Below, in pieces: positions 24,645 to 32,916 of a DNA stretch of 64,000 nt. Under the pieces are notes generated by a model. The model saw only the letters and a program-made list of their open reading frames with translations. It was not told where the DNA came from and made no database searches. The stretch is taken from assembly GCA_964567485.1 (NCBI GenBank), contig CAZMMX010000014.1, positions 8,041 to 72,040 on the forward strand. Direction: 5' to 3'. The stretch's first letter is position 1. Every line of letters begins with the position of its first letter. The translations under genes and the position numbers were made by a program. Origin of the DNA: UBA1413 sp964567485 (GTDB taxonomy: Bacteria; Bacteroidota; Bacteroidia; Bacteroidales; Prolixibacteraceae).

Positions 24645-24682
24645 ACAGAAGAGGCAGCCCGCAGGCTGCCTCTTCTGTTTTT
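24645..24682 (+). terminator. Intrinsic terminator after the EF-G paralogue
   Basis: A perfect 15-pair stem, ACAGAAGAGGCAGCC with its complement, closed by a four-base CGCA loop, and five T at the end. It lies 19 bases after the stop codon. On the other strand no T-run follows, so it mainly serves the plus strand. Confidence 0.95.
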
Positions 24683-24735
24683 ATCTTTCCGGGCTTCTCT
24701 TTCGCCGGCGTCATTGCCGGCCGCCCTAAGCCACA

Positions 24736-26067
24736 CTATTCCTTGCCCCTGATCAGGTATACATCGCCGTGCTTCCACCGCTTCTTGCCATCACGGCCGG
24801 TGCCTTCAATAACGTAGTAATAGACGCCCGGACTGGCCAGGCGGCTGCCGATGCGGCCATCCCACACACTTTCCATCCAGGTATCCCTGAAACCGCGCAC
24901 ATTGCTGCTCTCCCAGACGTGTACCGCACGGCCCCACCGGTTGACGATCGTAATCTTCACCTTTTCCATCGACCAGAATTTCACGACAAACTGGTCATTG
25001 GTTCCATCGCCGTTGGGGGTAAAAACATTGGGTACGTCGACAAACGAAGTGTCGGCAATGATGTAATCCTCGAGATAGGCCGTATCGGCACAAAAACGAA
25101 GGTCGGGGTCTGAGGTGAACAAATCCCCGGTAATCATCTTTTTCGATACCAGTTTCACCATATAGGTCCCCGACCACTCATAGGTGTATGCCAGTTCGTC
25201 GTTTATCGCGGTTTCCATAATGCTGTCGATCTCCAGGGTGCTCTTTTCCGATTCCCGTTTGATCTCGTCGAGGTCGCGGAAGAAGAACCATTCATACTGT
25301 CCTGACGTTCCGTTTTCCGAAGTATTCTTAAAGGTCACGATCAGGGGGGCCTCACCATTCATGGGATCGGCGGTGAAGGCCGCCTTGGTGACAATCGACC
25401 GGTAGGTCACCTTCTTCACGGTTTCACAGCCGAAACGGTCGCTGACCACCAGGGTATATTCGGTATCCTTTGTGGGAGGGTCAAAGAGTTGTCTGACAGC
25501 CTGGCGCGAGATTACCTCGTCACCCTGGCGCCATTCGAGCTGCAGGTTTTTGTTCAGCTCAACGGGAGCCCCGGTTTGCGGATCATAGTAAACCAGCGTG
25601 GTGACCACCGGAATCGCCTGAAGCGTGAAATACTGGCAGTTAGATTCCGTGATATCTGCCTCTACGGGGTTGTGGTTGTTGAAAACCCAGGCCCTGTAGC
25701 TCACCGCAGTGCCACCGGCGGTTATGTTCACCTGGTAAAGGCCGTCTTCCAGCGACCTGATCTCCGAAGTGGGGTTGCTGGTATTCTCGGAAAAATAAAA
25801 CCCAAACTCCCCGTTGGCAGGGTTGTATTTCTGCCATTCCCAGCTTCTGGCTCCCTCGCCCGCAAAAGAAGCCCGCAGGAGGGCGTTGGTTTCCCCCTCA
25901 CCACTGCAAAAGATAAAGATGGGATCATTCCCGGAAGTTACGGGGTAACTGGTCTCCTCGCTGAAGGAGGATCCCGGGGCGGTGATCTGGGCCCTGAGGC
26001 CCGGAGCTGCCAGAAGCACCATGGTCACCAGAAAAATAGTCCCGACCAATCCTTTAATTCTCATCAC
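24736..26067 (-). CDS. Secreted PKD / CHU_C-type protein (T9SS type B sorting signal)
   Basis: 443 residues. A signal peptide spans about 1-26 (GTIFLVTMVLLAAPGLRAQ). The middle region looks like Ig/PKD folds, with a PKD-like stretch about 231-315 (FTADPMNGEAPLIVTFKNTSENG). The last 95 residues are a gliding-motility-associated C-terminal domain: VPNVFTPNGDGTNDQFVV, then VKITIVNRWGRAVHVWES, SVWDGR and SPGVYYYVIEG. That domain directs export by the type IX system and surface attachment or release. No catalytic domain was seen, so it may be an adhesin or structural protein. It diverges from the helicase gene. Confidence 0.9.
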   Translation of the reverse strand: MMRIKGLVGTIFLVTMVLLAAPGLRAQITAPGSSFSEETSYPVTSGNDPIFIFCSGEGETNALLRASFAGEGARSWEWQKYNPANGEFGFYFSENTSNPTSEIRSLEDGLYQVNITAGGTAVSYRAWVFNNHNPVEADITESNCQYFTLQAIPVVTTLVYYDPQTGAPVELNKNLQLEWRQGDEVISRQAVRQLFDPPTKDTEYTLVVSDRFGCETVKKVTYRSIVTKAAFTADPMNGEAPLIVTFKNTSENGTSGQYEWFFFRDLDEIKRESEKSTLEIDSIMETAINDELAYTYEWSGTYMVKLVSKKMITGDLFTSDPDLRFCADTAYLEDYIIADTSFVDVPNVFTPNGDGTNDQFVVKFWSMEKVKITIVNRWGRAVHVWESSNVRGFRDTWMESVWDGRIGSRLASPGVYYYVIEGTGRDGKKRWKHGDVYLIRGKE

Positions 26068-26121
26068 GATAGCCTGTATTAAACACTAATAATAACGATG
26101 ATTTGCGATTTAATTGCTTTG

Positions 26122-26129
26122 CAAAGATA
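26122..26129 (-). promoter_or_regulatory. Probable -7 box for the CHU_C gene
   Basis: Minus strand TATCTTTG matches TAnnTTTG and lies 55 bases ahead of the start at 26067. No convincing TTTG -33 box is 18-20 bases upstream. The box sits in a ten-base palindrome CTTTGCAAAG shared with the divergent helicase side. Confidence 0.45.
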
Positions 26130-26172
26130 AAAAAACATGCCTCTTTTGCTTATTTTGCCTTTTTATTGCAGT

Positions 26173-28230
26173 ATGCCACCCATATTCGATTATCTCGATG
26201 ATTTAAATGCGGTACAGCGGGAAGCCGTCATGAGTACGGAAGGTCCTTCGCTGATCGTTGCAGGGGCAGGATCAGGGAAAACCCGGGTGCTGACTTACCG
26301 GATCGCCCACCTTTTGAAGCAGGGAATCCGCCCCTCCACGATCCTGGCCCTCACCTTCACCAACAAGGCCGCGGGAGAGATGAAAGAGAGGATTGCCTCC
26401 GTGGTGGGCCACTCCCTGGCCCGCCACCTCTGGATGGGAACCTTTCACTCCATCTTTGCCCGTCTGCTGAGGATAGAACATGAAGCCACGGGGTTTCCTG
26501 CCGATTTCACCATTTACGATTCCGCAGATTCCAAAAACCTCCTGCGCAGCATCATCAAGGATACCGGCCTCGACGATAAGATCTACCGCCCCGGAGTGGT
26601 GGCCAACCGCATCTCCATGGCCAAGAACAACCTGATCTCCCCTTCATCATATGCCACCAACAGCCAAACCAGGGAGTACGACCGGAGTATCCAGATGCCG
26701 CAAATCAGTGAACTCTACAAGGAATACACCAAGCGGTGCCGCCTGAGCAATGCCATGGACTTCGACGACCTGCTTATGATTACCAACTTGTTGTTCCGCG
26801 ACCACCCCGGAATACTGGACCGCTACCAGCAGAAATTCGACTACATTCTGGTCGATGAATACCAGGACACCAATTATGCCCAGTACCTGATCATTAACAG
26901 GCTGGCAGAAAAGCACCACAACATATGCGTGGTGGGCGACGATGCCCAGAGCATCTACGCTTTCAGGGGAGCCCGCATCGAGAATATCTTCAGCTTCCGC
27001 CGCGACTACCCCGAATTCAAGGTATTCAAGCTTGAACAGAACTACCGCTCTACACAAACCATCGTCAACGCGGCGAACAGCGTCATTGCCCATAACAAAA
27101 GACAGATCCACAAGGAAGTCTTCTCGGAAAAGGAAACCGGAGCACCGGTAAAAGTCATCCGTGCCCTCTCCGATAACGAGGAGGGTTTCCGGGTATCGGC
27201 CATCATCGCCGAAACACAGCTGCGCGACCACCTCCGCTTCTCCGATTTCGCCATTCTCTACCGTACCAACGCCCAGTCCAGGATCTTCGAAGAAGCCCTG
27301 CGCAAAAGAAACATTCCCTACAAGATCTATGGCGGACTCTCCTTCTACCAGCGTAAGGAGATCAAAGACCTGCTCGCCTGGTTCAGGATGGTCATCAACC
27401 CCGATGACAACGAAGCCCTCAAAAGAGTGATCAACTATCCCGCCAGGGGAATCGGCGATACCACCCTTGCGAAGCTGGAAAGAACGGCCACCGAAAAGGA
27501 GAGCTCCATCTGGAAAGTCATCACTCTTCTTCCCGAAGAAAACCCGGCACTCCTCAACCGGGGAACCACAACAAAAATCGGAGGCTTCACAGACCTGGTC
27601 CATCAATTCAGGGCAGAGTCGGCAGAGAAAAATGCCTATGAACTGGCGCGTAACATGGCCACAGAAACGGGAATTCTCAAGGATTTGTATAACGACAGTT
27701 CACCGGAGGGCCTCAACAGGTACCAAAACGTGGAGGAACTGCTGAACGCCATCCAGGAATTCACCATTACGGCCAGGGAAGAAGACCGCGGGGCCTCCAT
27801 CGGCGAGTACCTCCAGGAGGTAGCTCTGCTCACCGACCAGGACAACGAAAAGGAGGAGGAGCGCAACAAGGTGACCCTGATGACCGTCCACTCAGCAAAG
27901 GGCCTCGAGTTCAGCGAGGTTTTCATAGTGGGCATGGAACGCAACCTCTTTCCCTCATCAAAGGGAGGGGAACCAGCCACCGAAGAGGAGACCGAAGAGG
28001 AGCGGAGGCTTTTTTACGTAGCTCTCACCCGTGCCCGAAGACAGGTTTACCTGACGTGGGCAGAACAGCGNNNNNNNNNNNNNNNNNNNNNNNNNNNNNN
28101 NNNNNNNNNNNNNNNNNNNNNNNNNNNNNNNNNNNNNNNNNNNNNNNNNNNNNNNNNNNNNNNNNNNNNNCACAACGCCGGACAGAAACAGCTGCTCCTG
28201 CGTTTTGCCCGGCTCAAAGTCATCAGATAA
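26173..28230 (+). CDS. UvrD/PcrA-type superfamily 1 helicase, interrupted by gap
   Basis: Start chosen at MPPIFDYLDDLNAVQREAV; an ATG 12 codons upstream adds hydrophobic residues not typical of the family. Walker A AGAGSGKT is at 30-37, motif Ia LTFTNKAAGEMKER, motif II VDEYQDTN, motif III GDDAQSIYAFRGA, motif IV EQNYRST, motif V VTLMTVHSAKGLEF and motif VI YVALTRAR. It unwinds DNA 3' to 5' in repair and replication-fork rescue. The 100-N gap follows motif VI; after it only the last 19 residues (ending FARLKVIR) remain in frame. Bacteroidota homologues are usually longer than the total seen here, so the true gap probably exceeds 100 bases. Confidence 0.93.
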   Translation: MPPIFDYLDDLNAVQREAVMSTEGPSLIVAGAGSGKTRVLTYRIAHLLKQGIRPSTILALTFTNKAAGEMKERIASVVGHSLARHLWMGTFHSIFARLLRIEHEATGFPADFTIYDSADSKNLLRSIIKDTGLDDKIYRPGVVANRISMAKNNLISPSSYATNSQTREYDRSIQMPQISELYKEYTKRCRLSNAMDFDDLLMITNLLFRDHPGILDRYQQKFDYILVDEYQDTNYAQYLIINRLAEKHHNICVVGDDAQSIYAFRGARIENIFSFRRDYPEFKVFKLEQNYRSTQTIVNAANSVIAHNKRQIHKEVFSEKETGAPVKVIRALSDNEEGFRVSAIIAETQLRDHLRFSDFAILYRTNAQSRIFEEALRKRNIPYKIYGGLSFYQRKEIKDLLAWFRMVINPDDNEALKRVINYPARGIGDTTLAKLERTATEKESSIWKVITLLPEENPALLNRGTTTKIGGFTDLVHQFRAESAEKNAYELARNMATETGILKDLYNDSSPEGLNRYQNVEELLNAIQEFTITAREEDRGASIGEYLQEVALLTDQDNEKEEERNKVTLMTVHSAKGLEFSEVFIVGMERNLFPSSKGGEPATEEETEEERRLFYVALTRARRQVYLTWAEQXXXXXXXXXXXXXXXXXXXXXXXXXXXXXXXXXXHNAGQKQLLLRFARLKVIR
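28071..28170. other. Assembly gap of 100 N inside the helicase gene
   Basis: Exactly 100 undetermined bases. The round number suggests a placeholder scaffold join rather than a measured length. Coding continues in a plausible UvrD C-terminus after it. Confidence 0.95.
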
Positions 28231-28261
28231 ACCCCCGGCAAGAATAATTATCCCCTGCAAC

Positions 28262-28292
28262 TTTGACGGATTACTGAAAACCACTACCTTTG
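28262..28292 (+). promoter_or_regulatory. Consensus promoter for DUF4290-murA
   Basis: TTTG (28262-28265), 19-base spacer, TACCTTTG (28285-28292): an exact match to the Bacteroidota -33/-7 consensus. It lies 44 bases ahead of the DUF4290 start and 32 after the helicase stop. Confidence 0.85.
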
Positions 28293-28335
28293 CCCTCTCA
28301 ACCCCACCTTATTATTGCTGCAATAACCCGGAATT

Positions 28336-28962
28336 ATGAGCAACGCTTCAAAAGATTACAATACCAGCCGGAAAAAACTGGCTTTGCCCGAATACGGCAG
28401 AAATGTCCACAACATGGTCAACCTTCTCCTTGAGATGGAAGACCGCGACCGGAGAACCCGGGCAGCCTATGTGCTGATTGACATTATGGGCAACCTGAAT
28501 CCCTATCTGCGGGATATCCCCGACTTCAAGCACAAGCTGTGGGACCACCTGGCCATCATGGCCAATTTCAAACTCGATATCGACTATCCGTACGATCCTC
28601 CCCGGCCCGAGGTGCTCTTCGAAAAACCCAACAGGGTCCCCTACTGCCAGAGGGATATCAAACAGAGGCACTATGGTCACACCATGGAGCTGATGATCGA
28701 AAAGGCTCTGGCATTCGAAGAGGGTAAAGAGAAGGATGTTCTGATCTACCAGCTGGCTAACCACATGAAGAAATCCTATCTTACCTGGAACAAGGATGCC
28801 GTAGAAGACGAAAAAATCCTTGACGATCTCAGGTTGTTGTCGGGGGGAAATCTGAACTATCCCGAGATGGAACTCGCCGAAGTTAAGAATCCCCTTCCGC
28901 GGCCGCAGTTCACCCCCAAGACCAAGACCAACCGCCGGAGCAACCAGCAAAAAAGGCACTGA
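28336..28962 (+). CDS. DUF4290 family protein
   Basis: 208 residues, recognised as DUF4290, a family of Bacteroidota with no firm function. It starts YNTSRKKLALPEYGRNVHNMVNLL and continues as a mostly helical, charged soluble protein: DRDRRTRAAYVLIDIMGNLNPYLRD, then DFKHKLWDHLAIMANFKLDIDYPYD. No signal peptide or membrane helix. The C-terminal 25 residues are basic and Pro-rich. It is first in a two-gene unit with murA, 18 bases apart; the pairing is common in the phylum, which hints at a role near cell-wall precursor synthesis, but that is context only. Confidence 0.85.
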   Translation: MSNASKDYNTSRKKLALPEYGRNVHNMVNLLLEMEDRDRRTRAAYVLIDIMGNLNPYLRDIPDFKHKLWDHLAIMANFKLDIDYPYDPPRPEVLFEKPNRVPYCQRDIKQRHYGHTMELMIEKALAFEEGKEKDVLIYQLANHMKKSYLTWNKDAVEDEKILDDLRLLSGGNLNYPEMELAEVKNPLPRPQFTPKTKTNRRSNQQKRH

Positions 28963-28980
28963 CCACCAGCAGGAGTTCGC

Positions 28981-30285
28981 ATGGCAGCATTCACCATTGA
29001 AGGAGGGCACCGACTCAGCGGAATTCTGGAACCTCAGGGAGCCAAGAACGAAGCCCTGCAGGTTATTTGCGCCACCCTTCTCACCAAAGAGGAGGTGACC
29101 ATCACCAACATTCCGGAGATCAGTGATGTTCTCCGTCTGATCGGGTTGCTCCAGGGACTGGGAGTGACGGTGACCAGGCATCGGAAGGGAGAGTATACCT
29201 TTGAGGCCTCCCACATCGATGAGAAGTTTCTCCACACCAGGGATTTCGCCACCCTCTCGGCCAGTCTGCGCGGGTCGATCATGATCCTGGGGCCCCTTTT
29301 GGCACGCCTAGGCTACGGTTTCATTCCCCAACCCGGTGGGGACAAAATCGGAAGGCGCCGTGTTGACACCCATTTTTTGGGATTTCAGGCCCTGGGAGCC
29401 CATATAGAATACGACGGAGAGCAACGCCGCTATACGGTAAAGGCGTCCCACCTCTGCGGGGCATGGATGCTCCTCGAAGAGGCATCGGTCACCGGAACAG
29501 CCAATATTATCATGGCTGCCGTACAGGCTGAGGGCACCACCACCATATACAACGCAGCCTGTGAACCCTATGTGCAGCAACTCTGCCGCATGCTGGTATC
29601 CATGGGAGCCAACATCGGGGGAATAGGCTCCAACCTGCTCACCATCGAAGGGGTGGATACCCTCCGGGGATGCCGGCACACCATCCTCCCCGACATGATT
29701 GAAGTGGGTAGTTTTATAGGATTGGCGGCCATGACCGCTTCTGACATCACCATCCGGAACTCGGGAATTCCCCACCTGGGGATGATCCCGGAAGCCTTCA
29801 GGCGCCTGGGCATTGAAATCATCGCCCGTGGCGACGACCTGATGATCCCCCCCAATGAGCATTACCAGATAGAAAGCTATATCGACGGTTCGATTATGAC
29901 CATTGCCGATGCCCCCTGGCCAGGACTCACCCCTGACCTGCTCAGCGTTTTCCTTGTCGTGGCCACCCAGGCCGCGGGAAGTGTCTTAATCCACCAGAAG
30001 ATGTTTGAAAGCCGTCTATTCTTCGTCGACAAACTCATTGACATGGGAGCCCAGATCATCCTTTGCGACCCCCACAGGGCTACCGTCATCGGCCTCGACC
30101 GCAAACACAGCCTCAGGGCGACCAATATGACCTCCCCCGATATACGCGCCGGCATCGCCCTGCTTATCGCAGCCATGTCGGCAAAGGGGTCCAGCCGTAT
30201 CGACAACATAGAACAGATCGACAGAGGTTACGAAAACATAGATGGGCGGCTCAATGCCCTGGGAGCGCACATCAGCCGCTCATGA
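28981..30285 (+). CDS. murA: UDP-GlcNAc 1-carboxyvinyltransferase MurA, Cys-to-Asp type
   Basis: 434 residues; two EPSP-synthase-like domains. MurA transfers enolpyruvate from PEP to UDP-N-acetylglucosamine, the first committed step of peptidoglycan synthesis. Lys22 of GAKNEAL and the segment LRGSIMILGPLLARLG are conserved. In the active-site loop the sequence is PQPGGDKIGRR, so Asp121 stands where E. coli has Cys115, the residue alkylated by fosfomycin. Asp at this site is active but gives intrinsic fosfomycin resistance in other bacteria. An AGGAG ribosome site precedes the ATG. Confidence 0.97.
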   Translation: MAAFTIEGGHRLSGILEPQGAKNEALQVICATLLTKEEVTITNIPEISDVLRLIGLLQGLGVTVTRHRKGEYTFEASHIDEKFLHTRDFATLSASLRGSIMILGPLLARLGYGFIPQPGGDKIGRRRVDTHFLGFQALGAHIEYDGEQRRYTVKASHLCGAWMLLEEASVTGTANIIMAAVQAEGTTTIYNAACEPYVQQLCRMLVSMGANIGGIGSNLLTIEGVDTLRGCRHTILPDMIEVGSFIGLAAMTASDITIRNSGIPHLGMIPEAFRRLGIEIIARGDDLMIPPNEHYQIESYIDGSIMTIADAPWPGLTPDLLSVFLVVATQAAGSVLIHQKMFESRLFFVDKLIDMGAQIILCDPHRATVIGLDRKHSLRATNMTSPDIRAGIALLIAAMSAKGSSRIDNIEQIDRGYENIDGRLNALGAHISRS

Positions 30286-30385
30286 CCCACATGGGGATTG
30301 CATCTGTTTCACGGGCATGAAGAACCGATGAGGCATTACCCCGATATATAATTGAAGTACAATATATTAAATAGCAAATATACGT

Positions 30386-30913
30386 ATGAAAAGAACAACA
30401 CTTCTCATTCTCTTTACCCTGATTGTGGCCACAGCAGTGTCGGCACAAACCGGAAAGCCTGCCCTGGGGACCCAGATCGGCAATAAAGCTCCCGAAATCA
30501 TGGAAAAATCCAACACCGGGAAAATCATGAAACTTTCAGAAACCAAGGGGAAGGTGGTACTCATCGACTTCTGGGCCGCATGGTGCGGGCCTTGCCGCCG
30601 CGAAAACCCCACCGTGGTTGCTGCTTACCATAAATATAAGGATAAGAAATTCGTGAACGGCAAAGGATTCACGGTTTTCAGTGTTTCTCTCGACAGGGAT
30701 GAAGCCTCCTGGAAAAAGGGGATCGCCGACGATAAACTCGAATGGCCTTACCATGTCAGCGACCTGAAATACTGGAATTCTAAACATGCGGCAGTTTATG
30801 GGGTACGCTCAATTCCCGGTAATTTCCTGATTGACGGCAACGGCACCATCGTGGCGCGTGATCTCAGGGGCCCGGCACTCGACGCCGCCCTGGCCGCACT
30901 GCTCAAACAGTAA
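30386..30913 (+). CDS. Exported TlpA/ResA-like thioredoxin
   Basis: 175 residues with a signal peptide (about 1-20, LLILFTLIVATAVSA) and one thioredoxin fold. The active site is FWAAWCGPC with Cys67 and Cys70; the cis-Pro is in VRSIPGNFLID. Such proteins act in the periplasm as thiol reductants, often for cytochrome c maturation, for which a CcsBA is encoded at 34922. That link is inferred. It stands alone on the strand between murA and grpE, 100 bases after murA, with no clear promoter box. Confidence 0.9.
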   Translation: MKRTTLLILFTLIVATAVSAQTGKPALGTQIGNKAPEIMEKSNTGKIMKLSETKGKVVLIDFWAAWCGPCRRENPTVVAAYHKYKDKKFVNGKGFTVFSVSLDRDEASWKKGIADDKLEWPYHVSDLKYWNSKHAAVYGVRSIPGNFLIDGNGTIVARDLRGPALDAALAALLKQ

Positions 30914-30974
30914 AAAAGAGCTTCACACATCAATACCACACGGCGTTTACGTCACCTTACCACACCTCCACGTC

Positions 30975-31015
30975 ACAAATTGACAATCCGGTCATTCCCC
31001 AGAGTGTCAATTTGT
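30975..31015. repeat. Perfect 11-base inverted repeat ahead of grpE
   Basis: ACAAATTGACA (30975-30985) and TGTCAATTTGT (31005-31015) are exact reverse complements with 19 bases between. It is not the CIRCE element. It lies 60 bases before the grpE start and overlaps a TTTG that could be a -33 box. Its core octamer is shared with the repeat at 38600. Confidence 0.6.
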
Positions 31016-31075
31016 CGTGTTGCTGCCCTTGGCAGATTTTTTGTTTCCTTTAAAAAAATCAAAAGAAAAGCAGAC

Positions 31076-31732
31076 ATGAGTGACAAAAATGAGAAAATTG
31101 AAGATTCCATGCCCGAAGAAGAGAAGGAAGAGGTAATTTCGGAGGATAAAACCACGGAACCCTCCGCCACCACCGAAGAGCATACTGAAGAGCATGCTGA
31201 AGAGCATGCTGAAGAGCATGCTGAATCGAACAGTGGAAAGGGTCACAGGGAATCACACAAACATAAAAAGGATAAGGCTTCGGAGAAGGTGGCCGAACTG
31301 GAAGGCGTCATTGCCGGCATGTTGGATAAACACCTCAGGTTACAGGCCGAGTTTGACAATTTCAGGAAAAGGACCCTGCGAGAAAAAGCCGACCTCATCA
31401 AATCGGGAGGAGAAACGGTACTCACTGCCATTTTGCCGATTGTTGATGATTTTGAAAGAGCCCTGGGTTCGTTGAAGGAAGTAGCCGACGACGACCCCTC
31501 CAAAATTGGGTTCATGCTGATTTACAACAAATTTCAGGAGTTTCTCAAGAACAATAGCATCAGAGAGATCGATGCTGCCGGTAAGGAATTTGACGTAGAT
31601 CTCCATTTTGCCGTCACCAAAATCCCGGCACCCTCCGAAGATCTCAGGGGAAAGATTGTCGACGTAGTGGAAAAAGGATATACCCTAAACGAAAAAGTCA
31701 TTCGTTTTGCGAAAGTAGTCATCGGAGAATAA
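31076..31732 (+). CDS. grpE: Nucleotide exchange factor GrpE
   Basis: 218 residues from the ATG at 31076. An acidic low-complexity N-terminus (to about residue 60) includes repeated EEHA units; then a long helix (VAELEGVIAGMLDKHLRLQAEFDNFRKRT split over residues 70-105) forms the dimeric coiled coil, and the beta domain ends VEKGYTLNEKVIRFAKVVIGE. GrpE releases ADP from DnaK. An upstream in-frame ATG at 30980 would place the promoter region and inverted repeat inside the gene and is rejected. dnaJ follows ten bases later; dnaK is not in the window. Confidence 0.95.
   Translation: MSDKNEKIEDSMPEEEKEEVISEDKTTEPSATTEEHTEEHAEEHAEEHAESNSGKGHRESHKHKKDKASEKVAELEGVIAGMLDKHLRLQAEFDNFRKRTLREKADLIKSGGETVLTAILPIVDDFERALGSLKEVADDDPSKIGFMLIYNKFQEFLKNNSIREIDAAGKEFDVDLHFAVTKIPAPSEDLRGKIVDVVEKGYTLNEKVIRFAKVVIGE
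31175..31222 (+). repeat. Four tandem 12-base units within grpE
   Basis: GAAGAGCATACT once then GAAGAGCATGCT three times, encoding Glu-Glu-His-(Thr/Ala). Each unit keeps frame, so copy-number change would lengthen or shorten the acidic tail by four residues. Confidence 0.9.
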
Positions 31733-31742
31733 TAAAAATAAA

Positions 31743-32900
31743 ATGGCGAAAAGAGACTATTACGAAATTCTGGAAGTCAGCAAAAATGCCACTGCCGAAG
31801 AGATCAAGAAGGCTTACCGGAAGAAGGCCATACAATTTCATCCTGACAAGAACCAGGGCGACAAGGCGGCTGAAGAGAAGTTCAAGGAGGCTGCTGAAGC
31901 CTATGAAGTATTGAGCAATCCCGAAAAGAGAAGCCGCTACGACCAGTTCGGTCATTCGGGAGTGAGTGGTTCCGGAGGTTTCAGCGGAGGAGGCATGTCG
32001 ATGGATGACATTTTCTCGATGTTCGGGGATGTCTTTGGCGACGCTTTTGGGGGTTTCGGAGGTTTCGGGGGTTTCGGAGGCAGCAGGGGCGGCCGTACCC
32101 GCCGTGTCAACCGCGGTTCCGACCTCAGGGTGAAAGTCACCCTCTCTCTGAGAGAGATCGCTACGGGTGTGGAAAAAAAGATCAAGGTCAAGAAATATGT
32201 AGCTTGTTCCCACTGTAACGGAACAGGGGCACAGGACGGCTCCTCGTTTACCAGCTGCAGTACCTGCCACGGCACCGGTCATGTGACCCGCATCGCCAAC
32301 ACCCTGCTCGGGCAAATGCAGACCACCTCAACATGTCCCACCTGCCAGGGCGAAGGACAGTCCATCACCAGCAAGTGCATCCACTGTAACGGTGAAGGAG
32401 TGGTCAGAGAAGAGGAGGTGATCTCGATCAGGATTCCTGCGGGGGTGGGAGAAGGCATGCAACTCAACGTGTCGGGGAAGGGCAACACCGGTCGCAGGGG
32501 CGGCGTCAACGGCGACCTGCTCATTGTCATTCAGGAGGAAGAACACCCCGAACTCATCCGCGACAACAATAACCTCATCTACAACCTCTATGTCTCATTC
32601 CCCCAGCTGATCCTGGGAATAACCTCGGAAATACCGACTGTCGACGGGAAGGTGAAGGTCAAGATCGATGCCGGCACACAACCCGAAAAGGTATTGCGGC
32701 TGCGTGGTAAAGGATTGCCCGATGTCAACGGTTATGGCCGTGGCGACCTGCTGGTGCGCGTCCACGCTTGGGTGCCCCAGAAACTCAACTCCGAAGAGCG
32801 CAAAATGCTGGAAAAACTGCTCGATTCCCCAGGATTCACGGGAGGCCCTTCAGAATCGGAAAAGAGCTTTTTCGAGAAGGTGAGGGATATCTTCGAATAA
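31743..32900 (+). CDS. dnaJ: Chaperone DnaJ (Hsp40)
   Basis: 385 residues with full class A layout. The J domain (1-70) has HPDKN; a Gly/Phe region (about 75-120) contains a GGFGGFGGFGG run; four zinc motifs follow: CSHCNGTG, CSTCHGTG, CPTCQGEG and CIHCNGEG; then the C-terminal substrate-binding domains. DnaJ stimulates DnaK ATPase and delivers unfolded clients. It is ten bases after grpE, so the two form an operon. Confidence 0.98.
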   Translation: MAKRDYYEILEVSKNATAEEIKKAYRKKAIQFHPDKNQGDKAAEEKFKEAAEAYEVLSNPEKRSRYDQFGHSGVSGSGGFSGGGMSMDDIFSMFGDVFGDAFGGFGGFGGFGGSRGGRTRRVNRGSDLRVKVTLSLREIATGVEKKIKVKKYVACSHCNGTGAQDGSSFTSCSTCHGTGHVTRIANTLLGQMQTTSTCPTCQGEGQSITSKCIHCNGEGVVREEEVISIRIPAGVGEGMQLNVSGKGNTGRRGGVNGDLLIVIQEEEHPELIRDNNNLIYNLYVSFPQLILGITSEIPTVDGKVKVKIDAGTQPEKVLRLRGKGLPDVNGYGRGDLLVRVHAWVPQKLNSEERKMLEKLLDSPGFTGGPSESEKSFFEKVRDIFE

Positions 32901-32916
32901 TATTCGGAGGGCGCTG

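Noticed and set aside
30965..31020. CIRCE heat-shock element at grpE
   Set aside because: The inverted repeat does not have the TTAGCACTC-N9-GAGTGCTAA pattern.
30980..31075. Upstream in-frame ATG extending grpE by 32 codons
   Set aside because: The extension is basic and unlike GrpE, and would put the inverted repeat and promoter region inside the gene.
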